Below are positions 1-8,987 of a stretch of DNA of 64,000 nt, one piece after another (within the stretch, counting starts at the first letter, position 1; each line of letters begins with the position of its first letter). A program made the translations under genes and the position numbers. This DNA is from an uncultured Oligoflexia bacterium (GTDB lineage Bacteria; Bdellovibrionota; Bacteriovoracia; Bacteriovoracales; Bacteriovoracaceae), in assembly GCA_937120495.1 (NCBI GenBank), contig CAKZJW010000139.1:18538-82537 (forward strand), written 5' to 3'. The notes beneath the pieces were generated by a model. That model saw nothing but the letters and a program-made list of their open reading frames with translations. It was not told where the DNA came from and made no database searches.

Positions 1-18
1 GAAACGAACAGGAGATCA

Positions 19-888
19 TTGTCAGTGGAATTTGATTTTGTAAGAATATTACTGGCCTTTTTTAGCGGTTATTTCTTAACTGTCTCAGGAAGTCTCGCAC
101 AACTTTCAACAAACAATAAGCTCGCAAGTTCATCAACTCTTGGCTTCGATGGAGTAGGGGTTCTTTGTATTCTAGCTGCTCAATCACTAATTAGTTTTTT
201 CTCTGTGAATTTGTCGATTGAAAATTTAAGCTTGCTAATCTTTGGGAGCATATTTGTTTTTATTATTATCGTTATTAAATTCAAAAAAAGCTCAAGTGAT
301 ATTTCAAAAAATATGAATAAAATTATATTGATTGGTCTCGGATTTAATCTTTTTATTGGAGGAGTCTTTTCAATAATTCAATTTTTGTTCATTGCACTTA
401 ATTATGAATTCCCTACAGGGATTTGGTTTGGAAACTTTAAGCAGTTTGAAATTGAAACCCTCTACCTATTTGGAGTTCTCTTTTTAGTGAGCTTTGTTTT
501 AGTATGGAGAATGTCTAAGAAGCTCTCTTTTCTTGCCTTGGGTCCAGACTTTGCTAAGGGATTGAATATTGATGTTTCAAAAGTTTTGAGAGGCTCTTTA
601 CTAGTATCTTTTTTTCTAACAGGACTTGTTGTTTCTTACTTTGGAGTATTTTCTTTCATTGGGCTTATTTTTCCTCACATATTGAGAAGTATTGGTTTTT
701 TTAAGTACTCGATGAAAAATGAACTGATTATAGGATCTGTTTTTGCTGGAGTGTTTTTGTCGACTATTGATTTTCTCTGCTATCATTTTACTTTCTTTGG
801 GGCCGAAGTTCCTGTAGGAATGGTGTGCTCGGTAGTTGGATCATTTACTCTGCTTGCTCTTTTAATTCAAAGGCAAAGTATTAAGTAA
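19..888 (+). CDS. FecCD/BtuC-type ABC transporter permease
   Basis: Integral membrane permease of the iron-siderophore/B12/metal ABC importer class, expected to sit in the inner membrane and work with an ATPase and a binding protein. The protein is almost wholly hydrophobic with about eight predicted membrane helices. Near residues 210-225 it carries the FSFIGLIFPHILR stretch typical of the FecCD family, which contacts the ATPase. At 289 residues it is slightly short for the family. The start is a TTG at 19; a GTG at 25 is an equally good alternative behind the AGGAG at 10-14. Partner genes would lie upstream of the window, so the substrate cannot be named. Confidence 0.75.
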   Translation: MSVEFDFVRILLAFFSGYFLTVSGSLAQLSTNNKLASSSTLGFDGVGVLCILAAQSLISFFSVNLSIENLSLLIFGSIFVFIIIVIKFKKSSSDISKNMNKIILIGLGFNLFIGGVFSIIQFLFIALNYEFPTGIWFGNFKQFEIETLYLFGVLFLVSFVLVWRMSKKLSFLALGPDFAKGLNIDVSKVLRGSLLVSFFLTGLVVSYFGVFSFIGLIFPHILRSIGFFKYSMKNELIIGSVFAGVFLSTIDFLCYHFTFFGAEVPVGMVCSVVGSFTLLALLIQRQSIK

Positions 889-957
889 AGTCTTGGCAAA
901 AGACATTAAAATAATTATCGTTATAGGTATAATTTTTTAAACTAAGGATTAAAAAAC

Positions 958-1659
958 ATGAAAAAAACAATTGTTATCTTAGCAGCACTATTTCTAGTTT
1001 CTGCATGTAATCAAGGACAGAGTCCTGAGAGTGTAAAGTTAAAAACTGAAGAGGATAAAACATTTTATGCTATGGGGTTTATGTTAGGTTCTAACCTTCA
1101 AAGACTTAACTTAAATGATAAAGAGTTATCTGCTCTATATAAAGGTTTAGTATCTTCAGCAAAAGGTGTTAAGCCAGAAATTGAATTACAGGTTTACCAA
1201 CCAAAAATTCAAACAATGTTTAAGTCTAGAATGGAAAAAGTTGCTAAAAATGAAAAAGCATCTGGTTCTAAATTTATCGAAGACTACTTAAAGAAAAATA
1301 AAAATGCTAAGAAGACAGCTTCTGGTTTAGTTTATGAAGTACTTAAAGAAGGGAAGGGAGCTTCTCCGAAAGCAACTGACACTGTAGAAGTTCACTACCA
1401 TGGAACTCTTACAAATGGTGATGTTTTTGATTCATCTGTTGATAGAGGAAAAACAATTTCATTCCCACTTAATCGAGTTATTAAAGGATGGACTGAAGGT
1501 CTTCAATTAATGAAAACAGGTGGAAAAATCAAACTTGTTATTCCACCAGAGCTTGGTTATGGTGACAATGGTGCACCTCCTAAAATTCCAGGTGGAGCAA
1601 CATTAATGTTTGAAGTTGAGCTATTTAGCATCAACAAAGACGCAAAAAAGAAAAAATAA
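958..1659 (+). CDS. FKBP-type peptidyl-prolyl isomerase lipoprotein
   Basis: Periplasmic or outer-membrane peptidyl-prolyl cis-trans isomerase of the Mip/FkpA type. The N-terminus is a lipoprotein signal with lipobox LVSAC, putting the lipidated Cys at residue 17. Residues about 30-110 match the helical FKBP_N dimerisation region and about 125-225 the FKBP domain, with VEVHYHGTLTNGDVFDSS, the FPLNRVIKGWTEG stretch and GATLMFEVEL all visible. A TATAAT box lies at 928-933 with no clear -35. A strong intrinsic terminator follows at 1676-1706. Family assignment is firm; the client proteins are unknown. Confidence 0.93.
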   Translation: MKKTIVILAALFLVSACNQGQSPESVKLKTEEDKTFYAMGFMLGSNLQRLNLNDKELSALYKGLVSSAKGVKPEIELQVYQPKIQTMFKSRMEKVAKNEKASGSKFIEDYLKKNKNAKKTASGLVYEVLKEGKGASPKATDTVEVHYHGTLTNGDVFDSSVDRGKTISFPLNRVIKGWTEGLQLMKTGGKIKLVIPPELGYGDNGAPPKIPGGATLMFEVELFSINKDAKKKK

Positions 1660-1675
1660 TTAAATAAATGGAAAG

Positions 1676-1706
1676 GGTCAAAGCAGTTGCTTTGGCCTTT
1701 TTTTTT
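1676..1706 (+). terminator. Intrinsic terminator after the FKBP gene
   Basis: A 9-bp stem GGTCAAAGC / GCTTTGGCC (one G-T pair) with a 4-nt loop is followed by nine T residues at 1698-1706. The next start codon begins only 2 nt after the T run. Confidence 0.9.
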
Positions 1707-1708
1707 GC

Positions 1709-2761
1709 ATGATAAAAATCTTAATTCTCTTATTCTCTTTTTCTAGTATTGCCTCCTACTCTAAGCTTGAGAAGTTTCTATTTCATCAAAATAATCCAAA
1801 TATTGTGACTGAACAGTTTTTACTTTTTCACGATGGAGAAGTACGCTTTGAAAAATTTGAAAAAGGTTCGAGAGAAACACGGCATCTACTTTGGTCTATG
1901 TCTAAAAGTATTGGGTCATTACTTTTTGGTATCGCGGAACAGAAAGGCTACATTTCAAAAAGTGACTTGATTTCAAATATTTTTAAAGAGGAATTAAATA
2001 AACTTCCTAAAAGTCTTCAAAATAAACATAAAAATCTTAAAGTTAAAAATCTGCTTGAAATGTCTTCAGGCTTGAATTGGAATGAATTCTACGAGAGTTC
2101 GCCATTTAACTCTCATGTTGTAAGAATGCTTTATTTTGCAGCAAAAGAATCAGTTGTGGATTACATACTACAGGTTCCTTATCGACATACTCCAGGAGAA
2201 AAATTTTATTATTCAAGTGGTGATTCAAATCTTTTAATGGGGGCTCTTCAAAAGAAACTTCCCAAAAATCTTAAACAAATATTTCCATGGAAGTTCTTAT
2301 TTGATCCTCTTGAAATGGATGCAACGTTTGAAACAGATAAGAAAGGTGTCTTTATGGCATCTTCATATGCTTACTTATCCACTAAGGACTTGTTAAAGCT
2401 TGGACTGTTCATTCTTAATAAAGGATCTTATAAGGGAAAACAAATTGTATCTAAAGAGTATATAGACTATGCCACAAGCATAAGCGAAGCATTTGCTATT
2501 CATAAAGATTGTAAAAATAAGCACAACTTAAGTTATGGCGCCCAGTTTTGGCTAAATAGAAGCTGTGATAAAAATAACAAGTTCATGCCGGATGCCCCAG
2601 AAGAATTAGTTATGCTTTTAGGTCATGGAGGACAGAGCGTATATATCTTTCCAAGTGAGCGAATCGTTGCTGTGAGAATTGCAAGAGATAAGCATAATGC
2701 TTTAGATAAAAATACATATTCAAAATATATACTGAATGCGGTGAAAAATGCTAAAGAGTAA
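1709..2761 (+). CDS. Exported serine hydrolase, beta-lactamase class C fold
   Basis: Penicillin-binding-protein-like hydrolase of the beta-lactamase/esterase/6-aminohexanoate-dimer-hydrolase superfamily. A signal peptide covers about residues 1-17. The catalytic SxxK is S63-M-S-K66. The second motif is Y168-S-S, the form seen in NylB-like hydrolases and esterases rather than the YxN of true beta-lactamases. A GHGGQSVYIFP stretch near residue 305 fits the third (HxG-type) motif. The substrate is unknown. The ATG lies 2 nt after the T run of the preceding terminator and has no Shine-Dalgarno sequence, so its expression is unclear. It overlaps the next gene by 14 nt. Confidence 0.85.
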   Translation: MIKILILLFSFSSIASYSKLEKFLFHQNNPNIVTEQFLLFHDGEVRFEKFEKGSRETRHLLWSMSKSIGSLLFGIAEQKGYISKSDLISNIFKEELNKLPKSLQNKHKNLKVKNLLEMSSGLNWNEFYESSPFNSHVVRMLYFAAKESVVDYILQVPYRHTPGEKFYYSSGDSNLLMGALQKKLPKNLKQIFPWKFLFDPLEMDATFETDKKGVFMASSYAYLSTKDLLKLGLFILNKGSYKGKQIVSKEYIDYATSISEAFAIHKDCKNKHNLSYGAQFWLNRSCDKNNKFMPDAPEELVMLLGHGGQSVYIFPSERIVAVRIARDKHNALDKNTYSKYILNAVKNAKE

Positions 2762-3062
2762 ACTTTTTCTCATTCCAATGTTTATACTAGTCTGTCTGGG
2801 TGCAACTCACCAGATTATATTCTCTCAAACTCCCTTAAGACAAATGCCCGAACTTCTAAGTACAATGCGTGCAAAAGAATTTTGCTCTTGTTTTTTTATG
2901 CTTGGAAAAGGCGAGAAGTACTGTTTGGACTCAGTAAAAAAAGGTTACCCCATTTTTACTTATAAGCTTGATCAGAAAAATAAATCAGTAATCTTTGAAA
3001 ATCCAATCGCAAGTTCAAGAGCATTTGTACAAAATCAAAAATACGGCTGCAACCTCGAATAA
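2748..3062 (+). CDS. Small exported protein, unknown function
   Basis: I do not recognise this 104-residue protein. It has an N-terminal hydrophobic segment (residues about 5-25) that could be a signal peptide or an anchor, followed by a polar domain with several Cys residues (FCSCFF, KYCLD and one close to the C-terminus), suggesting disulphides in the periplasm. Its start lies inside the 3' end of the serine hydrolase gene (14-nt overlap), so the two are probably co-transcribed and translationally coupled. It ends just before the convergent LysR gene. Confidence 0.6.
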   Translation: MLKSKLFLIPMFILVCLGATHQIIFSQTPLRQMPELLSTMRAKEFCSCFFMLGKGEKYCLDSVKKGYPIFTYKLDQKNKSVIFENPIASSRAFVQNQKYGCNLE

Positions 3063-3064
3063 GC

Positions 3065-3883
3065 CTAGTTGGGAAGATTGGCCTTAATTGTATCCATAAT
3101 ATCTTTAATATGTTCAGGGTAAGTTTGGTAGTTAAGTGTACCTAAAAAGACTTGGTGTTTATTTGCTGATTTAACATCAATTGTTTTAAGCTTTTCTCCA
3201 ACAATTGCATGAGAGGGGACAACTGCAATGCCAACACCTTCTTTGACAAGCTTAATTATAGAAGTGATCGATTTAACAGTAAGAATCTTATCCGATCTTT
3301 TCTTATAGAGACCAAAAATAAAATCACTATCTGAATATGTAATCCATCTGTGCTCATGAATCTTTTTGATATCTATTTCTTTTTTAGAAATAATAACAAG
3401 TTTTTCATCGAATAATCTTAGAGATGTAACAAGATCGCTTTGAACGTTTTCCGTTGTGAAAATTATATCGACCTTTCCATCAACAAGATCTTTTTTTAAG
3501 TTTTCTGGAGTGTCACTTTCAATTTTTAATTCGTGATGAGAGTTTTGAGTAAATAATTTAATTATTTTTAAAAACCAACTTTCAAGTAGGCCGTGTAGAA
3601 TTCCAATTCGAATAAGTTTAGAGGGATTCTCTTGGGAGAGCTCGTTTGTCATTCCTTCAAAGACTGATATCGCATGTAAAAGTGACTTTCCTTTATCAGT
3701 AAGGATGACTTTCTTTGAAGATCGAACAATAAGTTGTTCACCCATTGACTCTTCTAAGAGTTTTATTTGCCTTGATACTGCAGATTGAGCAATGTTTAGC
3801 TGTTCAGCAGCCTTTGAGAAGTTAAGATATTTAGCAGTGATTTGAAATGCTTTTAAATAACGATAGTCTATATCAAAATTCAT
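3065..3883 (-). CDS. LysR-family transcriptional regulator
   Basis: DNA-binding regulator. Residues about 8-65 form the winged helix-turn-helix with the family signature (FSKAAEQLNIAQSAVSRQIKLLEE), and the rest is the periplasmic-binding-protein-like effector domain, including the DIIFTTE and GVGIAVVPSHA stretches. At 272 residues it is slightly short for the family. It lies 15 nt downstream of the HesB-like gene on the same strand, so both probably form one transcript. Target genes and effector are not evident; the divergent M61 peptidase gene beyond the HesB-like gene is a candidate. Confidence 0.9.
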   Translation of the reverse strand: MNFDIDYRYLKAFQITAKYLNFSKAAEQLNIAQSAVSRQIKLLEESMGEQLIVRSSKKVILTDKGKSLLHAISVFEGMTNELSQENPSKLIRIGILHGLLESWFLKIIKLFTQNSHHELKIESDTPENLKKDLVDGKVDIIFTTENVQSDLVTSLRLFDEKLVIISKKEIDIKKIHEHRWITYSDSDFIFGLYKKRSDKILTVKSITSIIKLVKEGVGIAVVPSHAIVGEKLKTIDVKSANKHQVFLGTLNYQTYPEHIKDIMDTIKANLPN

Positions 3884-3898
3884 ATCTTACTCTTTTGT

Positions 3899-4300
3899 TT
3901 AGTTATTTACTGTCGAGGGAAGTGGAGGAACATTTTCTCCATCTTTAAAAAATTTCCCGTGATGTTTATGTTCATTTCTATTTGTAAAAAAGAATCCGTC
4001 TTCATTTTCATGTGGAATAAAATAATAGTCTAAAATACCTTCTTTGCAATAAAATGCACTAAAAGCATCTAGTAAAATATCAAGTTTTTGGTCTTTATTA
4101 GTAAAGCTTAATAGTAGGTCATCGCTTACGGGCTTTGAAAAGCCAGTCTCATAAGTAAAACCATCACATCCTTTGCCACCAATCTTTAGGCGGAAAGTAT
4201 GATCTTCTAGCGTAAAGTCATTGCTTTGGATTAGCTTTATTTGAGAGAATGCTGAGTCTGTTAAATCAATCTTTATGTCGTCGTTATTTATTGGATACAC
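3899..4300 (-). CDS. HesB/IscA-like protein with altered cluster-binding motif
   Basis: Resembles A-type iron-sulphur carriers (IscA/ErpA/HesB). The first cluster Cys is visible as C45 in GGKGCDGF, and a further C85 follows. The C-terminal CGC motif, normally about 65 residues later after an NPNA-like turn, is missing. In its place, after TNRNE, comes H111-K-H113-H114-G-K-F-F. It may bind metal differently, or be a non-carrier relative. The GTG start is supported by AAGG six nt upstream on the minus strand. It is followed by the LysR gene. Confidence 0.75.
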   Translation of the reverse strand: MYPINNDDIKIDLTDSAFSQIKLIQSNDFTLEDHTFRLKIGGKGCDGFTYETGFSKPVSDDLLLSFTNKDQKLDILLDAFSAFYCKEGILDYYFIPHENEDGFFFTNRNEHKHHGKFFKDGENVPPLPSTVNN

Positions 4301-4328
4301 TTCTAGCCTTATATTAGTTGTTCTTTTT

Positions 4329-4337
4329 TGCTATAAT
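4329..4337 (+). promoter_or_regulatory. Extended -10 promoter of the M61 peptidase gene
   Basis: TGC-TATAAT is a perfect extended -10 element. It places the transcript start near 4344, leaving a short leader that still includes the AAAGGA ribosome site before ATG 4367. No good -35 box is seen. Confidence 0.55.
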
Positions 4338-4366
4338 TTAGCAAAAAATGAATGGAAAGGAAAAAG

Positions 4367-6085
4367 ATGAAGTTAATATACACTCTCGAAATTGAAAACC
4401 CTCAAAATCACATAGCGAAGATCAAAATTGACGCGACGAGACCAAAGGGAACGGAGCAGGTCACTTTCTTTCTACCAAGCTGGTCACCAGGTTCTTACTT
4501 GATGCGCGAGTATGGAAAGAATATAAGATCTGTAAAAGCCTTAAATAAAACAGGTGAATTTTTATTTTTTGAACAAACTTCAAAAGGCCAGTGGTGTATC
4601 GATTGGAGTAAAAGTGATGAAAAAAATTCAAGTGATGAGTTTAGCTTTGAATATGAGATCTACTGTCACGACCTAACTGTTAGAACCAGTCATATTGATG
4701 AGTCTCATGCCTTTATTCATGGGCCAAGTGTTTTTATGGGAGCAGCTGATCAAAAGATGGCTAATCCAGAACTATTAGTAAAGTTTCCTGCTCTATGGTC
4801 TAAACTTCATACGGGTTTAAAAGATATCTCAACAAAAAGAGAAGTATTTCACTACACAGCACCAAACTATGACGACTTTATTGATTGCCCAATTGAGATT
4901 GGCTGTCATGAGTCAGATGGTTTTATGGCTTTTGGTAAAGAACATCATCTAGCATTTTATGGTGATCAGTATCCTCATTCTTATGATTTAAAAGCAGATA
5001 TAAAAAAAATTGTAGAAACAGTAGGAGAGCATTTTTCTGATATTCCTTATGAGTCTTATTTATTTATTACTCATCTTGCAAAAAATAAGTTTGGAGGTCT
5101 TGAGCATAAAAATTCAACTGCACTTCAATTTGATGGAAGAAAATTAAAAAATAGAAAAGACTATATCAATTGGCTTGCACTTGTGGCCCATGAGTACTTT
5201 CATACTTGGAATGTAAAACGAATTAGACCGATTGAACTTGGACCTTTTAATTATCTAGAGGAGTCTTATACGAGACTTCACTGGCTAACTGAGGGGCTTA
5301 CAAGTTTTATGGATGAACTTTTTGTCTTGCGTTCTGGTTTGATTAATATTGATGAATATTTGACGATGCAAAAACAAAATTTGATTCGTTATTATAGTAT
5401 TCCGGGTAAGAAGTTTCACTCACTTGAGGAGTCCTCTTTTAATGCATGGATTAAGCTATATCGGCCTGATGAGAATAGTAATAACTCTTCAATTAGTTAT
5501 TATCTAAAAGGTGGCTTGGTGTTTAGCACTCTTCATTTTGATCTACTGGAATGTGGTAAATCTATTAATGATCTTTTAACTGCTCTTTGGGATAGGTACA
5601 AAGAAAACCCAGAAGTGGGAGTAACTAAAGAAGAAGTCTTAGGGATGATTGAGAAAATCTCAACAAAAGAAATTGCACAGCGTTTTGAGATGAGAATCTC
5701 AACGACAGAAGATATTGATTTTGAAACATATTATGAACAAAACGGAATGAAATTTATTTGGGTTGAATCTAATAAGCCTTATCTTGGAGTCAACTGGGAG
5801 TTTAAAGGAACAAATGCTTTTATCTCGAAGGTGATTCTTGATGATCCCGCTTTTAAAGCAGGGCTTAATGCAGGAGATGAAGTCTTGGCCATAAATGGTC
5901 AACGATTTAATAAAACTGATGCCACAAGTTTGGATTCAATTTTAAGTGTTGATACAAGTTATAGGTTTACAATTGCAAGATTAGAAAAGATCTATGAGAT
6001 TGATGTTACTGTCGCTCGAGAGCCAAGACGTCTAAAGGATATTCAAGTGTTCGATGAAGCAAAAGCGATGAGAGCTTTTAAGTAA
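4367..6085 (+). CDS. M61-family metallopeptidase with PDZ domain
   Basis: Zinc peptidase of the glycyl aminopeptidase (M61) family. The HExxH zinc site is HEYFHTWNVKRIRP at about residues 275-288, with the downstream Glu of HWLTEGLTSFMDE as third ligand. A PDZ domain follows at roughly residues 450-545 (YLGVNWEF... GLNAGDEVLAING), the usual M61 layout. There is no signal peptide, so it is probably cytoplasmic. I chose ATG 4367 rather than the in-frame ATG 4352 because AAAGGA (4356-4361) is correctly spaced only for 4367. It converges on the gene at 6090 with a 4-nt gap. Confidence 0.9.
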   Translation: MKLIYTLEIENPQNHIAKIKIDATRPKGTEQVTFFLPSWSPGSYLMREYGKNIRSVKALNKTGEFLFFEQTSKGQWCIDWSKSDEKNSSDEFSFEYEIYCHDLTVRTSHIDESHAFIHGPSVFMGAADQKMANPELLVKFPALWSKLHTGLKDISTKREVFHYTAPNYDDFIDCPIEIGCHESDGFMAFGKEHHLAFYGDQYPHSYDLKADIKKIVETVGEHFSDIPYESYLFITHLAKNKFGGLEHKNSTALQFDGRKLKNRKDYINWLALVAHEYFHTWNVKRIRPIELGPFNYLEESYTRLHWLTEGLTSFMDELFVLRSGLINIDEYLTMQKQNLIRYYSIPGKKFHSLEESSFNAWIKLYRPDENSNNSSISYYLKGGLVFSTLHFDLLECGKSINDLLTALWDRYKENPEVGVTKEEVLGMIEKISTKEIAQRFEMRISTTEDIDFETYYEQNGMKFIWVESNKPYLGVNWEFKGTNAFISKVILDDPAFKAGLNAGDEVLAINGQRFNKTDATSLDSILSVDTSYRFTIARLEKIYEIDVTVAREPRRLKDIQVFDEAKAMRAFK

Positions 6086-6089
6086 TCTT

Positions 6090-7553
6090 TTAAAATTGTA
6101 AGTTTTTTAAAGAAGGGTTCTTTTTAGAAAGCTCATCCCTAATTCGTTTCAGAATATAAAGCATTTGTGCTCTAACTAAAAGCCATGTTTCTTGGTCAAC
6201 TTGTTGATCGGGTTTTATGTGAGCAAGTTGTGGAGTTAGCTCTTCCATAATACTTTTATAGGAATGAGATACTGCAAACTCTTGTCCTTTTAGAAAGTTC
6301 AAAAGAAGCTGATAGCGATAGATATTATTCAAAGACTTTATAAACTTAGACCCAATTAAAATATTTTTTTGTTTAAGCGTTCTAAATTGCATAAATTCAT
6401 GCATAAGAAATTGAATACATGCTTTTTCCATTTGTCTTTTTGGTATATCAAATTTGTATTTGAAATCTCGTAGAGAATGACATCGTTCAATTCTATAATA
6501 ATATTCAAGAGGGTAACTAAATAGCACTTGCTCACATTTAATCTTAAGTAAACCAAATGTACTGAACTTAAAAACATACTTTGGATGGTCTTGATTGAGT
6601 TCAGATAGAAAATTATCAATTCCAACTTGCAAGTGATGTAATGAATCAGAAGTTAGTCGGTCTTCATTGTTTCTAAGAATAATATCTACAAATACTTTAC
6701 CTTTCATAGAGTCAGTATCAAGTTGGATTAGTGCAGGTTTTAAAATTATATCTTCAACTATAGAGAACTCTAAAAGTGAATTACAAAAGTTAATAAAATC
6801 TTCTTCGTAAGAATCAATTTGTTCAATTTGAGTTTGAAGTGATGGTTCGCAAAAATCAAGCATCTTGAGTGATTGAATTTTAAGTTTGTGATATTTACTT
6901 CTTGAGAAGAGAGTAAATCTAACTATCTTCTTTGCAAGCTCTTCCCAGCTAGTAGAGGCCTTCACTTGGATTAAATTATATTTTATTAAACCTGCGAGAC
7001 TAAAGTATACGCCTTTTCCAAAAGAGCGAATCCAGTGTCTATTAAGTAGTAAATCTTTTTTAGGATTTAAAAGAAGAAGTTCTAATTTTTTTACATAGTT
7101 AAACTGAATATTATGATGATCTTGTTCTTTTAGACGAAATTCAAAAAAATCTTTCGTCAGAATTGACTGCCATTTTATATCCTCCGATTCAAAGCGTGTA
7201 AGCATCGTGCTTCTTATGAGAGGAGTTTTAAGCTCACTGGTTTTTAAGACGTTTAGGTTTTTGATGTCGACAAGCATATTTGCTGGCCACATTCCTACTA
7301 GCTTCTTTCTCGTCTGTTCTAAAAATTCTTTAGGGTAGACATGATCTTTTACAACAAGAATTAAGTTTAAATCGCTACTTCCATATATAAAGTCATGATC
7401 TTTCATATTTGAGATTAGTAGGATGTCTAAAATATCTGAAGATGACTCTGAGGCTAGCAGACGCATCTTTTTTATTGCTGATTGATAAAGGTATTTAAGA
7501 ATTATTCTAAAAAAGGGAATAAGACTAAATAAAAGGATTATTTTTTTTCTCAT
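6090..7553 (-). CDS. Nucleotidyltransferase-like protein, unknown role
   Basis: About 487 residues. The N-terminal part contains YGSSDLNLILVV followed some 40 residues later by VDIKNLNVL, the G-S-x-x-D-x-[DN] pattern of the polymerase-beta-like nucleotidyltransferase fold; the rest is helical and unrecognised. An Asn stands where the second motif Asp is usual, so activity is uncertain. The start is doubtful: ATG 7553 is the first Met, while an upstream TTG at 7649 would add 32 poorly structured residues; neither has a clear ribosome site. A hydrophobic stretch directly after the ATG could tether it to the membrane. Confidence 0.55.
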   Translation of the reverse strand: MRKKIILLFSLIPFFRIILKYLYQSAIKKMRLLASESSSDILDILLISNMKDHDFIYGSSDLNLILVVKDHVYPKEFLEQTRKKLVGMWPANMLVDIKNLNVLKTSELKTPLIRSTMLTRFESEDIKWQSILTKDFFEFRLKEQDHHNIQFNYVKKLELLLLNPKKDLLLNRHWIRSFGKGVYFSLAGLIKYNLIQVKASTSWEELAKKIVRFTLFSRSKYHKLKIQSLKMLDFCEPSLQTQIEQIDSYEEDFINFCNSLLEFSIVEDIILKPALIQLDTDSMKGKVFVDIILRNNEDRLTSDSLHHLQVGIDNFLSELNQDHPKYVFKFSTFGLLKIKCEQVLFSYPLEYYYRIERCHSLRDFKYKFDIPKRQMEKACIQFLMHEFMQFRTLKQKNILIGSKFIKSLNNIYRYQLLLNFLKGQEFAVSHSYKSIMEELTPQLAHIKPDQQVDQETWLLVRAQMLYILKRIRDELSKKNPSLKNLQF

Positions 7554-7640
7554 AAAGTTTAATTCTATAAAATTTTTGGTCAATGTAAAGGAATTAGTCG
7601 AAAAACAAGGCTCTAAGTCACTGTAAATATTATGAAAACT

Positions 7641-7656
7641 TGGTCTCAATATTGCT
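7641..7656 (+). promoter_or_regulatory. Weak sigma-54-like promoter
   Basis: TGG-N10-TTGCT pattern: GG at 7642-7643 and GC at 7654-7655, exactly 12 nt apart, with a perfect TTGCT -12 half but a poor -24 half. It lies 36-51 nt before ATG 7692. Confidence 0.2.
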
Positions 7657-7691
7657 TAATAATTAAAGCTTTCAATTTTTAGGAGATTTAG

Positions 7692-8897
7692 ATGAAGTTA
7701 AGTGTATTTTTATTTTGCGTATTACTAAGTACTACTTTTATTCGTAGTTCTTTTTCCTCAGAAATTATTTTAGAGATTAATGAGAATAAAGATGAATTAG
7801 TTTTAACAGCAAAACAGCTTGAAGATATTGCTTTTGATTTAAAGCATACAGCTTCGGAGCAACCAGCAGATGTACAAAAGTCTCTTTTGAAGGTGAGTGA
7901 TGGCTTTCTAAGTTTGGCCAACGACGTTGAAGCAGACACTAAAAAGAAAAAAAGAAGAATATCATTTAAAAAGCTCTTATTAGAAACTGGAAAGGGAGCA
8001 AGTTTTTTATCAACTAATATGCTTCGTCCATTTGTAAATATCGCTAGTTTCTTTACTGGATTATTTGAGAATCCTGGAAAAAATGCTGATTCAAAAGCTT
8101 TTTTAGAGTTCTTTTTAAACCATGAAAAGGAACTAAGAGATTCGTGGAGAAATACGGGAACAGTAATTTCTTTTGCAGAAAAACTAACTCTAAAAGTAGA
8201 AAATATTTTCTTAGAAAAACAAATAATTATGATTGGTGATATTTTTAATCACTACGTAAAAGTTGATCCAAGTAGAGAGTCTATTTTAAAGAGTATTGGT
8301 GTAGAACCATTTGTAGATGATGAAAAAATTAAAACTTTGCAAGAAATTGCATTTGAAAGTCTGGGACCAGAAGATATGTTCTTTGAAATCGATCCAGATT
8401 TGATTAATGAACACCCAGAATATCAAGAACTAAGACCACTTCTCGGTGATATTAGTGGTAGTGACCTTGATTCAATAATGACATTTAGACCTGAATTTGA
8501 TCTTTTAAGTCTTGGGAATAGATCAAGACTACAACTTCATGAAGGTTTACTTGCGTTTTCTGCAAAAATCTTTGCACCAAAAATTATAATTGGCCTTGTA
8601 TCAAAGTCGATTTCATCAGTTGTAACCGGTGTAGGGCTTTTGGCTGACGCGACGACAGCAGCATCTGTATTAATGTGTACTGTTAATAAGAAAGTGAAAA
8701 AGAAGCTAAAACAAAAAGATGAACAGCTCGTAGACTTTTGCTCTTATGTCGTGAATAAATCGGCGTATGTTTTATCTCGATCACGTGCTAGAGGCTATGT
8801 GAGTGGGAAGAACTTTAGACGAACTCTTATTAAAAAGACGGAAAAGATTAGAAGAAAACTGCGTAGAAAAAAGAAAAAGAAAAAAGATTTGAATTAA
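7692..8897 (+). CDS. Exported protein, unknown function
   Basis: A 401-residue protein with a clear signal peptide (about residues 1-23, ending near SSFSS) and a good ribosome site (AGGAG 7681-7685). I do not recognise the mature part. It is mostly helical, with a hydrophobic stretch about residues 297-325 (IIIGLVSKSISSVVTGVGLLAD) that may be one membrane helix. The C-terminus is strikingly basic, ending in a run of Arg and Lys (RRKLRRKKKKKKD). The basic tail could bind anionic lipid, peptidoglycan-associated polymer or nucleic acid; that is a guess. Confidence 0.7.
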   Translation: MKLSVFLFCVLLSTTFIRSSFSSEIILEINENKDELVLTAKQLEDIAFDLKHTASEQPADVQKSLLKVSDGFLSLANDVEADTKKKKRRISFKKLLLETGKGASFLSTNMLRPFVNIASFFTGLFENPGKNADSKAFLEFFLNHEKELRDSWRNTGTVISFAEKLTLKVENIFLEKQIIMIGDIFNHYVKVDPSRESILKSIGVEPFVDDEKIKTLQEIAFESLGPEDMFFEIDPDLINEHPEYQELRPLLGDISGSDLDSIMTFRPEFDLLSLGNRSRLQLHEGLLAFSAKIFAPKIIIGLVSKSISSVVTGVGLLADATTAASVLMCTVNKKVKKKLKQKDEQLVDFCSYVVNKSAYVLSRSRARGYVSGKNFRRTLIKKTEKIRRKLRRKKKKKKDLN

Positions 8898-8987
8898 TTG
8901 TAAAAAATTAATCGAGCTTTTTTTTGACTTTTATCTTAAATGGATTTACCTATTATAAAGACTACTCATTATAAATAGGTTTAACGC

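Noticed and set aside
893..933. TTGGCA and TATAAT before the FKBP gene as one promoter
   Set aside because: The spacer is 29 nt. The TATAAT alone may be used, but the pair is not a promoter.
8924..8956. TTGACT and TATTAT before topA as a promoter
   Set aside because: The spacer is 21 nt, too long for a standard sigma-70 promoter, and no better pair was found.
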